Notes: a model not told the origin generated them from the sequence alone. 64,000 nt of DNA from Nocardia sp. BMG51109 (GCF_000526215.1 NZ_JAFQ01000004.1:2728001-2792000), one strand, 5' to 3'; shown: positions 29,569 through 40,300, counted from the stretch's first letter. Made by a program: numbers and translations.

Positions 29569-30729
29569 ATGAGTTTCCGAGAAACCGACGAACAGCGGCA
29601 GCTGCGGGCCGCGGTGGCCCAGCTGGCCGCCAAGTACAACTTCCGCGACTACGTCTCGCCCAAGGCCCGGGCCAACGAGCCGCTGCGCGAACTGTGGGAC
29701 GAGGCCGGGCGACTCGGCTTCCTCGGCGTCAACCTGCCCGAGGAGTACGGCGGCGGTGGCGCCGGGATCTACGAGCTGTCGCTGGTGATGGAGGAGTTGT
29801 CGACGCAGGGGGCGGGGCTGCTGCTGATGGTGGTCTCGCCGGCCATCTGCGGCACCATCATCACGAAGTACGGCACCGAGGAGCAGAAGCGGAACTGGTT
29901 GCCGCGCTTGGCCGACGGGTCGTCGACCATGGTCTTCGGCATCACCGAACCCGATGCGGGCTCCAACTCGCACCACATCACCACCACCGCCCGCCGCGAC
30001 GGCGGCGACTGGCTCCTCAACGGCCGCAAGATCTTCATCTCCGGCGTGGACCAGGCCGAGGCGGTGCTGATCGTGGCGCGCACCGAGGATGCCAAGTCGG
30101 GCACGCTGAAGCCGGCGCTGTTCATCGTCCCCACCGACGCCCCGGGCTTCGAGAAGACCCGGCAGGAGATGGACATCATCGAGCCGGACAACCAGTTCAC
30201 GCTGTTCCTGGACGATGTGCGACTACCCGCGGAAGCGCTTGTCGGACAGGAGGATGCGGCGCTGGCGCAGCTGTTCGCGGGGCTGAACCCCGAGCGCATC
30301 ATGGGCGCCGCGATGGCCGTCGGGATGGGCCGCTACGCCATCGACCGCGCCGTGGAGTACGCCAGGGAGCGTCAGGTGTGGAAGACGCCGATCGGTGCGC
30401 ACCAAGGCATTGCGCATCCGCTGGCCCAGGTCAAGATCGAGCTGGAGCTGGCGAAGCTGATGATGCAGAAGGCGGCCGTGCTCTACGACTCCGGCGACGA
30501 CTTCGGTGCCGCCGAGGCCGCCAACATGGCGAAATACGCCGCGGCGGAGGCCAGTATCAAGGCCCTGGACCAGGCCATCCAGACGCACGGCGGCTCCGGC
30601 CTGACCCGTGACGTCGGGCTGGCGGGGATGCTGGCCGCGGCCCGGATCGCCCGCGTGGCCCCGGTGAGCCGCGAGATGATCCTGAACTTCGTCGCGCAGC
30701 ATTCGCTGGGCCTGCCGAAGTCGTACTGA
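29569..30729 (+). CDS. fadE12: Acyl-CoA dehydrogenase (FadE12-like)
   Basis: A 386-residue flavoenzyme with VFGITEPDAGSNSHHITTTARR (FAD/substrate loop), LFAGLNPERIMGAAMAVGMG and the C-terminal AIQTHGGSGLTRDVGLAGML. It is a second dehydrogenase of the operon, more like medium/long or branched-chain members than FadE13. The ATG at 29569 is 4 nt after the accA2 stop; the stop overlaps echA7 (TGATG). Two dehydrogenases around one carboxylase suggest two oxidation steps on the same chain, as in the citronellyl/leucine-type pathways (inference). Confidence 0.9.
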   Translation: MSFRETDEQRQLRAAVAQLAAKYNFRDYVSPKARANEPLRELWDEAGRLGFLGVNLPEEYGGGGAGIYELSLVMEELSTQGAGLLLMVVSPAICGTIITKYGTEEQKRNWLPRLADGSSTMVFGITEPDAGSNSHHITTTARRDGGDWLLNGRKIFISGVDQAEAVLIVARTEDAKSGTLKPALFIVPTDAPGFEKTRQEMDIIEPDNQFTLFLDDVRLPAEALVGQEDAALAQLFAGLNPERIMGAAMAVGMGRYAIDRAVEYARERQVWKTPIGAHQGIAHPLAQVKIELELAKLMMQKAAVLYDSGDDFGAAEAANMAKYAAAEASIKALDQAIQTHGGSGLTRDVGLAGMLAAARIARVAPVSREMILNFVAQHSLGLPKSY

Positions 30730-31517
30730 TGAGCGAGACATCCGGCACCGATGCGCCGTTCGTGCGGTACGACGTGCGGGACGGGTTCGCCGTTCTCACA
30801 CTGGATTCCCCGCACAATCGCAATGCGCTGTCGTCGAGGCTGGTGCGGGAGCTGCTGGAGGGACTGCAGCGGGCCGGCGCCGACGATCGGGTCCGCGGCG
30901 TCGTGCTCACCCACACCGGCAACACCTTCTGCGCCGGTGCGGATCTGAAGGAAGCCCTCGACGCCGATCCCGCGGCGGCCGCGGATATCCGCACCCGCTG
31001 GCTGGTGGAGGTGCTGCGGACCGTGCTCGAGCTGCCGAAACCCGTTGTGGCGCAGGTGGACGGCAACGTCCGCGCCGGAGGTATGGGCCTCGTGGCCGCC
31101 TGCGATATCGCGGTGGCCGGGCACGGCAGCAGCTTCGCGCTCACCGAGGCGCGAATCGGGTTGGCCCCGTTCATCATCTCGCTGACCCTGCTGCCGCGCC
31201 TGACGTCGCGTGCGGCCGCGCGCTACTACCAGACCGGGGAGAAGTTCGATGCCGCCGAGGCGGAGCGGATCGGGCTGATCACCGCGGCCGCCGACGATCC
31301 GGCCGCCGAGGTGAGCCGGCTGCGGGACGAACTGCGGCAGGGCTCGCCGCAGGGTCTGGCCGAGAGCAAGCGGCTGGTCAACGCCGCGCTGCTGGCCGAA
31401 TTCGGGCGCAGCGCCGACGACCTCGCGCAACGGTCCGGCAGTTTCTTCGGCACCCCCGAAGCCGTCGAGGGGATAACGGCCTTCTTGCAGCGCCGCCCGC
31501 CGGACTGGGCACAATAG
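30729..31517 (+). CDS. echA7: Enoyl-CoA hydratase/isomerase (EchA7-like)
   Basis: A 262-residue crotonase-fold protein. Oxyanion-hole residues are in FCAGADLKEA and QVDGNVRAGGMGLVAACDIAV; a later segment is FALTEARIGLAPFIISL. The first catalytic Glu position of classical hydratases appears as Arg/Ala in NVRAGGMG, a pattern seen in methylglutaconyl-CoA-hydratase-like proteins. After AccAD carboxylation it would hydrate a glutaconyl-type CoA ester. It is the last metabolic gene of the operon, followed 6 nt later by the TetR gene, so the regulator may be co-transcribed. Confidence 0.88.
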   Translation: MSETSGTDAPFVRYDVRDGFAVLTLDSPHNRNALSSRLVRELLEGLQRAGADDRVRGVVLTHTGNTFCAGADLKEALDADPAAAADIRTRWLVEVLRTVLELPKPVVAQVDGNVRAGGMGLVAACDIAVAGHGSSFALTEARIGLAPFIISLTLLPRLTSRAAARYYQTGEKFDAAEAERIGLITAAADDPAAEVSRLRDELRQGSPQGLAESKRLVNAALLAEFGRSADDLAQRSGSFFGTPEAVEGITAFLQRRPPDWAQ

Positions 31518-31523
31518 CCGATC

Positions 31524-32147
31524 ATGGGCACACCGCACGAACCCAAGCAGGACCGCAGCCGGGCCACCCGGCAGCGGCTGCTCGAGGCGACCATCGACTG
31601 TCTCGCCCAGCGCGGCTGGGCGGCCGCCACCGTGGCCGTGGTCGCCGAGCGGGCCGGGGTGTCGCGCGGTGCGGCGCAACATCACTTCCCGACCCGGGAG
31701 GAGCTGATCACCGCCGCGCTCGAGTACATGTTCGACACCCGGATGGCACAGGCGAAGGCGGAGGCCGAGGCGCTCGGCGAGGTGGCCGAGGGCGTCGGCC
31801 GCACCGAGGCGGTCGTCGCCGGGCTGGTGGAGTCCTACACCAGCCCGTTGTTCAAGGCGGCGCTGCAGGTGTGGACGCACGCCGCCGCCGATCCCGCGCT
31901 CCGCGAGCGGATCGTGCCGCTGGAGGCCCGCTTCGGCCGCACCTCGCATCGGCTGGCGGTGGAGTCGCTGGGTGTCGACGATGCCGATCCCGTCGCCCAT
32001 CACCTCGTCCAGGCCACCCTGGACCTCGCCCGCGGTCTCGGCCTGGCCGATGTGCTCACCGACGATTCCGTGCGCCGCAAGGAGATCGTCCGGCAGTGGT
32101 CGGCGACCCTGCACACGGTGCTGGGTCCGCGCCCTGCCGCGGACTGA
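31524..32147 (+). CDS. TetR-family regulator of the AtuA/acyl-CoA carboxylase operon
   Basis: A 207-residue TetR protein. The N-terminal HTH reads RATRQRLLEATIDCLAQRGW, then VAERAGVSRGAAQHHFPTREELI. The C-terminal ligand domain is divergent. It follows echA7 by 6 nt on the same strand, so it is probably part of the operon and feeds back on it, with an acyl-CoA or carboxylated acyl-CoA as ligand (inference). In mycobacteria the matching operon has a different regulator arrangement. No operator repeat was spotted directly upstream of atuA. Confidence 0.85.
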   Translation: MGTPHEPKQDRSRATRQRLLEATIDCLAQRGWAAATVAVVAERAGVSRGAAQHHFPTREELITAALEYMFDTRMAQAKAEAEALGEVAEGVGRTEAVVAGLVESYTSPLFKAALQVWTHAAADPALRERIVPLEARFGRTSHRLAVESLGVDDADPVAHHLVQATLDLARGLGLADVLTDDSVRRKEIVRQWSATLHTVLGPRPAAD

Positions 32148-32217
32148 AGAACCGTCTGCAACGGGAGCCGGCCTCCGCGATTTGGCCGCGCGCCGACCGG
32201 CGGCTAAGCTGGCCGGG

Positions 32218-32235
32218 GTCTTCCGATCGGAAGAC
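32218..32235. promoter_or_regulatory. 18-bp perfect palindrome upstream of tRNA-Glu
   Basis: GTCTTCCGATCGGAAGAC has no spacer and lies 29 bp upstream of the mature tRNA and 71 bp past the TetR stop. It could be an operator, or a terminator-like or processing element in the tRNA leader. Its core resembles part of a common sequencing adapter, but the flanks do not match and the sequence continues normally on both sides. Confidence 0.45.
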
Positions 32236-32263
32236 ATGCCGGTCTTTCCGAAGATCGAGTCCT

Positions 32264-32336
32264 GGCCCCGTCGTCTAGCGGCCTAGGACGCCGCCCTCTC
32301 AAGGCGGTAGCGCGGGTTCGAATCCCGTCGGGGCTA
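32264..32336 (+). tRNA. tRNA-Glu (anticodon CTC)
   Basis: A 73-nt cloverleaf. The acceptor GGCCCCG pairs with CGGGGCT (first pair G-U), T is at position 8, the anticodon stem CCGCC/GGCGG encloses the loop CTCTCAA with anticodon CUC, and the T arm is GCGGG-TTCGAAT-CCCGT. The discriminator is A, and CCA is not encoded, as usual in actinobacteria. It closely resembles the mycobacterial tRNA-Glu sequence. Confidence 0.95.
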
Positions 32337-32430
32337 CTTCGCCATCGCGCGCTTTGCGTGTCCGGCAACCGAAAACCCCTGTAAGGTCGGGGGACCGAGG
32401 CCAGTCAGGTCTTGCGAGCAAAGGACCCTC

Positions 32431-32553
32431 ATGTCCGATAAATCTCCGCGCAAGAGTATGTCCAAGAAGTCGGGAAAGTCCCTCAAGGAAAAGCGAGCGG
32501 AGAAGAAGGCGAAGTCGGCCCAGCGAGACAGCGACGACGGTAAGCAGCGGTAG
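32431..32553 (+). CDS. Tiny Lys/Ser-rich basic protein
   Basis: A 40-residue frame (MSDKSPRKSMSKKSGKSLKE and so on) with about one-third Lys or Arg and no hydrophobic core. It ends SDDGKQR. Similar very short basic proteins occur next to tRNA-Glu or housekeeping genes in many actinobacteria, and their role is unknown. The preceding GCAAAGGACCCTC gives a ribosome-binding site (AAAGGA) about 7 nt before the ATG. The strong composition bias and good start context support a real gene. Confidence 0.7.
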   Translation: MSDKSPRKSMSKKSGKSLKEKRAEKKAKSAQRDSDDGKQR

Positions 32554-32577
32554 CGCCCGGCCAGGCCGGTGCAGCGG

Positions 32578-33861
32578 TCACCGATTGACGAGGGAGTTCG
32601 GTTGCGGCGCCAGGTCTTTCATCACCGGCTCGGTGCCGGATCCGCTCACCGCATTGCGAAATACCCAGCGCAGTCCGACGAATCGGCACAGCGTCGCCAC
32701 GGCGTTGGCCACCACCAGCACGATCAGCTCCAGCTGCACCGGCGCGTCCGGTGCCCAGCGGTGCAGTGCGAACAGCGACCCGCTGGTCAGCACCCAGGCG
32801 AAGACGAACAGTAGCAGTCCCTGGAAGTGGTGGGAGACAACCGAGTTCGACCCGCGCACGCCGAACGTGAAGGCCCGGTTGGCGGCGGTGTTGGCGATCG
32901 CGGTGAGCAGCAGCGCGAGGAAGTTCGCCGGCTGCGGCCCGGTGAACGGCTGCAGGATCACATACAGCAGCATGTAGGCCAGCGTGGACGCCACCCCGAT
33001 GATGCCGAACCGCACCAGCTGGCCCACCATCCCCAGCGGGACGCCGTCCACCAGCGGTTCTCGGCCGATCGCCCGCCGCAACTCGTTGACCGGCAGCGAG
33101 CCGGAGGCCAGGCCCCGGCCCACCCGCCACACGCCGAGCAGATCCTTGCGGGCGGTGTCGGCGATGTCGACGCGGCTGTCCGGATCGTCGATCCAGTCCA
33201 CCGGCACCTCGTGGATGCGCAGCCCGGCGCGCTCGGCGATCACCAGAAGTTCGGTGTCGAAGAACCACTCACCGTCCTGCACCAGCGGCAGCACCCGGCG
33301 CGCGACGTCGGCGCGCATCGCCTTGAAGCCGCACTGCGCATCGGAGAACCGGGCCTGTAGCGACGCCTTCAGAATCAGGTTGTAGCAGCGGGAGATGAAC
33401 TCGCGCTTGGGCCCGCGCACCACCCGCGACGACTTGGCCAGCCGGGTGCCGATGGCCAGATCCGAATGTCCCGACACCAGCGGGGCGACCAGCGGCAGCA
33501 GGGCGTTGAGGTCCGTCGACAGGTCCACGTCCATATAGGCGACGACCTGTGCGTCGGAGGCATCCCACACCGCGCGCAGCGCGCGGCCGCGGCCCTTGCG
33601 GTCCAGGTGCACCACTCGCACGTCGGCGAGTTCGTCGGCCAGCAGCCGGGCCACGTCCAGCGTGCTGTCGGTCGAGGCGTTGTCGGCGATGGTGATTCGT
33701 GCCGAGAACGGGAATCCGGCGTGCAGGAAATCGTGCAGTCGCCGCACGCACACGCCGAGATCGCGTTCCTCGTTGTAGACGGGAATCACCACGTCGAGCA
33801 CCGGTGTCAGCACGACACCGGCCGGTTCTGCCGCCGGAGCGGCCGTCACTGTGTCGGTCAT
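32578..33861 (-). CDS. GT2 glycosyltransferase fused to a GtrA-like membrane domain
   Basis: A 427-residue protein. Residues about 20-260 are a dolichyl-phosphate-mannose-synthase-like GT2 domain (VVIPVYNEERDLGVCVRRLH, ADNASTDSTLDVA, AYMDVDLSTDLNAL with the DxD metal site, SDAQCGFKAMRADVA). Residues about 285-410 form a GtrA-like domain with four hydrophobic segments (LVRFGIIGVASTLAYMLLYV, FLALLLTAIANTAANRAFTF, LLLFVFAWVLTSGSLFAL, LIVLVVANAVATLCRFV). Such fusions make and probably flip polyprenyl-phosphate sugars for cell-envelope glycosylation. It starts 90 nt downstream of the thiD stop, beyond a strong terminator, so it has its own promoter. Confidence 0.9.
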   Translation of the reverse strand: MTDTVTAAPAAEPAGVVLTPVLDVVIPVYNEERDLGVCVRRLHDFLHAGFPFSARITIADNASTDSTLDVARLLADELADVRVVHLDRKGRGRALRAVWDASDAQVVAYMDVDLSTDLNALLPLVAPLVSGHSDLAIGTRLAKSSRVVRGPKREFISRCYNLILKASLQARFSDAQCGFKAMRADVARRVLPLVQDGEWFFDTELLVIAERAGLRIHEVPVDWIDDPDSRVDIADTARKDLLGVWRVGRGLASGSLPVNELRRAIGREPLVDGVPLGMVGQLVRFGIIGVASTLAYMLLYVILQPFTGPQPANFLALLLTAIANTAANRAFTFGVRGSNSVVSHHFQGLLLFVFAWVLTSGSLFALHRWAPDAPVQLELIVLVVANAVATLCRFVGLRWVFRNAVSGSGTEPVMKDLAPQPNSLVNR

Positions 33862-33905
33862 GCCGATGACGATCGGCCCCCAGCCTGCGGCACGGCTGCG
33901 CCCAG

Positions 33906-33948
33906 CCTGGGAGCTTCCTGGGAGGGCGGCTCCCAGGAAGCTCCCAGG
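33906..33948 (-). terminator. Intrinsic terminator after thiD
   Basis: A perfect 19-bp stem, CCTGGGAGCTTCCTGGGAG (33906-33924) and its complement (33930-33948), has a 5-nt loop. It begins 3 nt after the thiD stop and ends 44 nt before the GT start, so it insulates the two same-strand genes. No T-tract follows. Confidence 0.85.
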
Positions 33949-33951
33949 AAA

Positions 33952-34797
33952 TCAGCCCTCGGCCAGCCGCCACAGCGGCGACACCGGCCCGTGCCCGGCC
34001 CCGAGCGGATAGGCCGCCTTCAGGCAGCGGGTGGTCCACTCCTTGGCGAAGGCGATCGCCTCGGGCACCTCGTAGCCGTGGGCCAGGGCGCACGCGGTGG
34101 CCGCCGCCAGGGTATCCCCGCCGCCGTGGTCGTTGCCGGTGTCGATGCGCGGGGCCGACAGCTCGTGCAACCGGTCGCCGTCGAACAGCAGGTCGGTGCT
34201 GAAATCGGAGGACCGCAGGTGTCCGCCCTTCACGACCACCCACCGCGGGCCCAGCTCGAGCAGCGCCTCGGCGGCCCGGCGGGCGCTGCCGTCGTCGGTG
34301 ACGTGCACGCCGGACAGCAGCCGCACCTCGTCCAGATTGGGCGTGATCACGGTCGCCATCGGGATCAGCACCTCGCGCAGCGCGTCCAGCGCCTCGGCGT
34401 GCAGCAGCGGATCGCCGTGCATCGACGCCGCCACCGGATCCACCACCAGCGGGATCGTGCCCGCGCGTCCGATGCCCACCTCCCCGCACACCGCGGCCAC
34501 CGCCTCGATGATCGCGGTGGACGCCAGCATGCCGGTCTTGGCCGCGCCGATGCCGATATCACCGATCACGCAGCGCACCTGATCGGCCACCACCTGCGGC
34601 GGAATCTCGTGAAAACCGCTGACGCCCACCGTGTTCTGCACGGTCACCGCCGCCACGGCGACACAGGCGTGCACGCCGAGCAGGGCCATCGTGCGGGAGT
34701 CGGCCTGAATTCCGGCGCCGCCGCCGGAATCGGTCCCCGCGATGGTCAGCGCGCGAACCGGTGTCCGGCCGTCGGGTGTCAGTGGCAGCAGTTTCAC
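33952..34797 (-). CDS. thiD: Hydroxymethylpyrimidine kinase / HMP-phosphate kinase
   Basis: About 281 residues of the ribokinase fold. ALTIAGTDSGGGAGIQADSR is the N-terminal HMP-binding signature, followed by AAKTGMLAS, VVDPVAASMHGDPLL, TPNLDEVRLLSG and the anion-hole motif DTGNDHGGGDTLAAATACAL (the usual Gly-Thr-Gly-Cys-Thr is altered to His-Gly-Gly-Gly-Asp-Thr, as in Mtb ThiD). It phosphorylates HMP twice for ThiE. GTG 34797 is chosen because upstream in-frame residues do not match the family. thiC lies further upstream on the same strand, but a VOC gene on the other strand sits between, so each has its own promoter. Confidence 0.94.
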   Translation of the reverse strand: MKLLPLTPDGRTPVRALTIAGTDSGGGAGIQADSRTMALLGVHACVAVAAVTVQNTVGVSGFHEIPPQVVADQVRCVIGDIGIGAAKTGMLASTAIIEAVAAVCGEVGIGRAGTIPLVVDPVAASMHGDPLLHAEALDALREVLIPMATVITPNLDEVRLLSGVHVTDDGSARRAAEALLELGPRWVVVKGGHLRSSDFSTDLLFDGDRLHELSAPRIDTGNDHGGGDTLAAATACALAHGYEVPEAIAFAKEWTTRCLKAAYPLGAGHGPVSPLWRLAEG

Positions 34798-35039
34798 GAG
34801 GCAAACCCTACGGTTCCGGCAGACGGGTACCCGATACACCCGGCCGGTACCCGAATGAGATCGGTGGACGGTCGCGTGCCCGCGTAACGTGGCAGCCGGC
34901 CGTTGCCCGGTCGACCTTCACGCCCTGCTCGCCGCCGATCGTCGGCCGCGGACCGGTCGCCCCTCGTGGACAGCGATGAGTCTCCTCCGGACACGCCGTC
35001 GATAGTCGTGCCGGTGTCGCTCGAACGAAGGGAACGCTC

Positions 35040-35438
35040 ATGAACTGGACGCTCGAGGTGGTCATCGTCCCGGTCTCGGACATCGATCGCGCCAAGGACT
35101 TCTATCGCGACAAGCTCGGCTTCGCCGTCGACCACGACACCGCCGGCGCCGGCGGTACGCGCATCGTCCAGCTCACACCGCCGGGCTCGGGCTGTTCGAT
35201 CGTCCTCGGCGAGCGGGACTTCGCGAAGATGGAGCCGGGCTCGCTGCACGGCCTGCAACTCGTCGTCGCCGACCTGCCCAGGGCGCGGGCGGAATTGATC
35301 GAGCGCGGGCTCGAGGTCGGCGAGATCCAGCGGGTCGCGCCGAGCCCCGACGGATCCCTCGACAACATCGGCTTCCTGTTCTTCGGCGATCCCGACGGCA
35401 ACGGCTGGGCCGTACAACAGATTTCGTCGCGATCCTGA
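35040..35438 (+). CDS. VOC/glyoxalase-family protein
   Basis: A 132-residue single VOC domain (VPVSDIDRAKDFYRDKLGF, GLQLVVADLPRARAELIERG, FFGDPDGNGWAVQQI). The final Asp-Pro-Asp-Gly-Asn stretch is typical of glyoxalase/bleomycin-resistance-like proteins, which act as metal-dependent dimers. The substrate is not evident. ATG 35040 follows GAACGAAGGGAACGCTC (AAGGGA ribosome-binding site). It stands alone between thiD and thiC on the opposite strand and is insulated from thiC by the hairpin at 35458-35501. Confidence 0.88.
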   Translation: MNWTLEVVIVPVSDIDRAKDFYRDKLGFAVDHDTAGAGGTRIVQLTPPGSGCSIVLGERDFAKMEPGSLHGLQLVVADLPRARAELIERGLEVGEIQRVAPSPDGSLDNIGFLFFGDPDGNGWAVQQISSRS

Positions 35439-35457
35439 TCCGGACCGCACCCGTCGG

Positions 35458-35501
35458 CCCAGCGGAGGCCGAGGCCAGGCGGGACCCCGGCCTCCGCTGG
35501 G
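35458..35501. terminator. Bidirectional hairpin between VOC gene and thiC
   Basis: CCCAGCGGAGGCCG (35458-35471) pairs perfectly with CGGCCTCCGCTGGG (35488-35501), with a 16-nt GC-rich loop. It lies between the 3' ends of two convergent genes, 19 bp after the VOC stop and 39 bp after the thiC stop, as expected for a shared terminator. Confidence 0.8.
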
Positions 35502-35540
35502 ACGACGGAAGGCGGTCTGCGGCATCGGGATTCGTGCCGG

Positions 35541-37415
<1,875 letters not shown>

Positions 37416-37485
37416 CATGTGCGGTTGTCCCGGCCGAGGGTACATGGCGCCGCCCGGGCCTGTCACCGGATCCCGGAGACGGCGA

Positions 37486-38112
37486 TCAGGCCTCGCGCAG
37501 GGCGCGATACACGGCCGCGCCGACGAACGCACCCAGACTCTCCGGCGTCCAGAGGCCGTCGCCGGTCAGCAGCGTGCGCACCGCGCCCTCGCCGGCGGAG
37601 ACCCAGAGTTCCACGAGGGCGGGCAGTTTGCGTTCGGCATCGCCGGTCCCCCAGGCGTGCAGCGTGGGCCGCAGGCGGCGGGTGCAGCGCTCGACGGCGA
37701 GCCGCCGGCCGCGGCCGAACGAGCTCGCGACGGCCGGATCCGGGTTGCCGTACAACAGTTTCCACGTGTCGGGCCGGGTGGCCACGGTCGACAGCAGGGC
37801 GCGGAAGCCGTCGACGAAGACCTCCTCGTCTGCCTCGACGCGCCGCCGCGGCAGCGCCTCGGTGATGCCGCTGAGCAGATACGACTCCTCGCGCTGCAGC
37901 AGCGCGTCGAGGAGTTCGACCCGGTCGGCGAAGCAGGCGTAGACGACGGGGCGGGTGACGTTCAGCCGTTCGGCGACCGCGGCGATGGTGACGGCGGCGA
38001 TGCCGTCGTCGACGGCGATGCGCAGCGCGGCGTCGAGCACCTGCGGGCGGCGTCGTTCGGGTCCGAGATGTTGCGCGCGCCGACGCGGCCGCACCGCCGA
38101 GTCCGAGGCCAT
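37486..38112 (-). CDS. TetR-family regulator divergent from the fadE5-like gene
   Basis: A 208-residue protein. The HTH reads ALRIAVDDGIAAVTIAAVAE followed by RLNVTRPVVYACFADRVELLDALL. The C-terminal ligand-binding domain is helical. ATG 38112 (MASDSAVRPRRR) is chosen; upstream codons are in frame but lack similarity and run through the operator region. It is divergent from an acyl-CoA dehydrogenase gene across 361 bp that contain a 17-bp inverted repeat, so it very probably represses that gene and perhaps itself, with acyl-CoA as likely inducer (inference). Confidence 0.87.
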   Translation of the reverse strand: MASDSAVRPRRRAQHLGPERRRPQVLDAALRIAVDDGIAAVTIAAVAERLNVTRPVVYACFADRVELLDALLQREESYLLSGITEALPRRRVEADEEVFVDGFRALLSTVATRPDTWKLLYGNPDPAVASSFGRGRRLAVERCTRRLRPTLHAWGTGDAERKLPALVELWVSAGEGAVRTLLTGDGLWTPESLGAFVGAAVYRALREA

Positions 38113-38324
38113 GCGCACCAAGATAGCAGCGGCAACGGCGGCGGCTCGGCGGTCGTGCCGGCCCCGCTCGGAGCGGACGTTTCCGGTCCCGGATCGCACG
38201 CCTCCCACTCGGTGCGCGGAGGGGCTTCGGTGTGGGAAAGCATATTTCTGGCAAATGTGGCGAAGCGGTGCCGGGCCGCTCGGTGCCGCTTCGGGATGTG
38301 CGCGGTTTCCGCTGATGTATCGAA

Positions 38325-38341
38325 TTTGTACAAGGTACAAA
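38325..38341. promoter_or_regulatory. Candidate TetR operator upstream of fadE5-like gene
   Basis: TTTGTAC-AAG-GTACAAA is a perfect 7-bp inverted repeat with a 3-nt spacer, in a locally AT-rich patch (38311-38356) of an otherwise GC-rich gap. It lies 133 bp before the dehydrogenase start and about 210 bp before the TetR start. The remainder of the 361-bp gap (38113-38473) holds no gene I can support. Confidence 0.7.
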
Positions 38342-38473
38342 GAATTCATTTTTCATCGTGGACCCTACGGTTGCGTAACCGAACGGACGTACGGCAACCT
38401 CCAGGGATAACGTCAACCGGCGTGTGGTCAGTCGGCACACGCTGCTATTCCACTCAGTCGAGGAGGCCGGTCC

Positions 38474-40300
38474 GTGTCGCACTACAAGGCGAACCTTCGT
38501 GATATCGAGTTCAACTTGTTCGAAGTGCTGGGAATCGGGGCGCTGCTGGACGGCGGCGCCTATGGGGATCTGGACGTGGAGACCGCGCGCGGGATGCTCG
38601 CCGAGGTGCTGCGCCTGGCGGAGGGGCCGATCGCCGAGTCGTTCGCCGACGCCGACCGCAATCCGATCGGGTTCGACCCGGCGGCACATGCCGTCACCGT
38701 TCCGGAACCGCTGCGCAAGACCGTCGCCGCGGTGAACGAGGCCGGCTGGTCGGGGCTGGGGATGCCGGCCGAGATGGGCGGGGTCGACGCGCCGTCGCCG
38801 CTCGTCTGGGCGACACAGGAAATGCTTGTCGCCGCGAACAATTCGGCGAGCTTCTTCAACATGGGCCCGCTGATGCACACCGTGCTGTTCGCCGAGGGCA
38901 CCGAGGAGCAGCGCCGCTGGGCCGTGCACGGGTGGGAGAACCGTTGGGCCGGAACGATGGTGCTCACCGAGCCCGATGCCGGATCGGACGTGGGCATGGG
39001 CCGCACCAAGGCGACGCAGCAGCCCGACGGCAGCTGGCACATCGAGGGCGTGAAGCGCTTCATCTCCGGCGGCGACGTGGGCGAGACCGCCGACAACATC
39101 GTCCACCTGACCCTGGCGCGGCCGGAGGGCGCGGGCCCGGGTACCAAGGGCCTGTCGCTGTTCGCCGTGCCGAAGTTCCTGTTCGACCGCGAGACAATGG
39201 CTCTCGGCGAGCGCAACGGGGTGCTGGTCACCAACCTCGAGCACAAGATGGGGATCAAGTCCTCGCCCACCTGCGAGCTGACCTACGGGGGCGACAAGCC
39301 GGCCGTGGGTTATCTGGTCGGTGAGGTGCACAACGGCATCGCCCAGATGTTCAAGGTGATCGAGAACGCCCGCATGATGGTGGGCGTGCTGTCGGCCGGC
39401 ACGCTGTCGTCCGGATACCTGAACGCGTTGGAGTACGCCAAGACTCGCGTGCAGGGCGCGGATCTCACCCAGATGGCCGACAAGACCGCGCCGCGCGTCA
39501 CCATCACCCACCACCCCGACATCCGCCGCAGCCTGGCGCTACAGAAGGCGTACTCGGAGGGCCTGCGCGCGCTGTATCTGTACTGTTCCGCCTATCAGAG
39601 CGACGATGTGGCGCAGGCGAACTTCGGGGCCGATCCGGAACTCGCGGCGCGGGTCAACGACCTGCTGCTGCCGATCGTCAAGGGCGTCGGCTCCGAGCGG
39701 GCCTACGAGACGCTGACCGAATCGCTGCAGACCTTCGGCGGTTCCGGCTATCTGCAGGACTACCCGATCGAGCAGTACATCCGCGACGTCAAGATCGACT
39801 CGCTGTACGAGGGCACCACCGCCATCCAGGCCCAGGATTTCTTCTTCCGCAAGATCGTTCGCGACAAGGGCGTGGCGCTCGGGCACGTGTCGGGCCTGAT
39901 CCAGAAGTTCGTCGACTCGGGGGAGGACCGGTTGAAGCGCGAGCGCGAACTGCTCGGCGCCGCCCTCGCCGACGTGCAGGCGACGGCGACCGCACTGACC
40001 AACTATCTCGTTGCGGCGCAGCAGGATCCGGAGGAGATCTACAAGGTCGGCCTCGGCTCGGTGCGCTTCCTGCACGCCACCGGCGATCTGGTGATCGGCT
40101 GGCGGCTGCTGGAGCAGGCCGCGGTGGCGCAGGCGGCGCTGGACGGCCGGCCGTCGGAGCAGGACCGGGCCTTCTACACCGGAAAGATCGGCGTCGCCTC
40201 GTGGTTCGCGAAGAACAAGCTGCCGCTGCTGAGCGGAGTGCGCACCGTCGTGGAGAACCTCGACACCGACATCATGAAACTGGACGAGGCGGCGTTCTGA
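38474..40300 (+). CDS. fadE5: Large acyl-CoA dehydrogenase, FadE5-like
   Basis: A 608-residue protein matching the long FadE5 type (N terminus [20 protein letters not shown]). It has an extra N-terminal helical region (about 1-80), the acyl-CoA dehydrogenase core ([40 protein letters not shown] C-terminal segment, [20 protein letters not shown]) and a C-terminal extension of about 130 residues. Mycobacterial FadE5 oxidises acyl-CoAs over a broad chain-length range in beta-oxidation. The start is GTG 38474 with GGAGG upstream (GAGGAGGCCGGTCC). It stands alone, under the divergent TetR. Confidence 0.93.
   Translation: MSHYKANLRDIEFNLFEVLGIGALLDGGAYGDLDVETARGMLAEVLRLAEGPIAESFADADRNPIGFDPAAHAVTVPEPLRKTVAAVNEAGWSGLGMPAEMGGVDAPSPLVWATQEMLVAANNSASFFNMGPLMHTVLFAEGTEEQRRWAVHGWENRWAGTMVLTEPDAGSDVGMGRTKATQQPDGSWHIEGVKRFISGGDVGETADNIVHLTLARPEGAGPGTKGLSLFAVPKFLFDRETMALGERNGVLVTNLEHKMGIKSSPTCELTYGGDKPAVGYLVGEVHNGIAQMFKVIENARMMVGVLSAGTLSSGYLNALEYAKTRVQGADLTQMADKTAPRVTITHHPDIRRSLALQKAYSEGLRALYLYCSAYQSDDVAQANFGADPELAARVNDLLLPIVKGVGSERAYETLTESLQTFGGSGYLQDYPIEQYIRDVKIDSLYEGTTAIQAQDFFFRKIVRDKGVALGHVSGLIQKFVDSGEDRLKRERELLGAALADVQATATALTNYLVAAQQDPEEIYKVGLGSVRFLHATGDLVIGWRLLEQAAVAQAALDGRPSEQDRAFYTGKIGVASWFAKNKLPLLSGVRTVVENLDTDIMKLDEAAF

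Noticed and set aside
32218..32235. Sequencing adapter remnant
   Set aside because: The core shares CTTCCGATC with a common adapter, but the palindrome's ends and flanks do not match an adapter, and genomic sequence continues on both sides.
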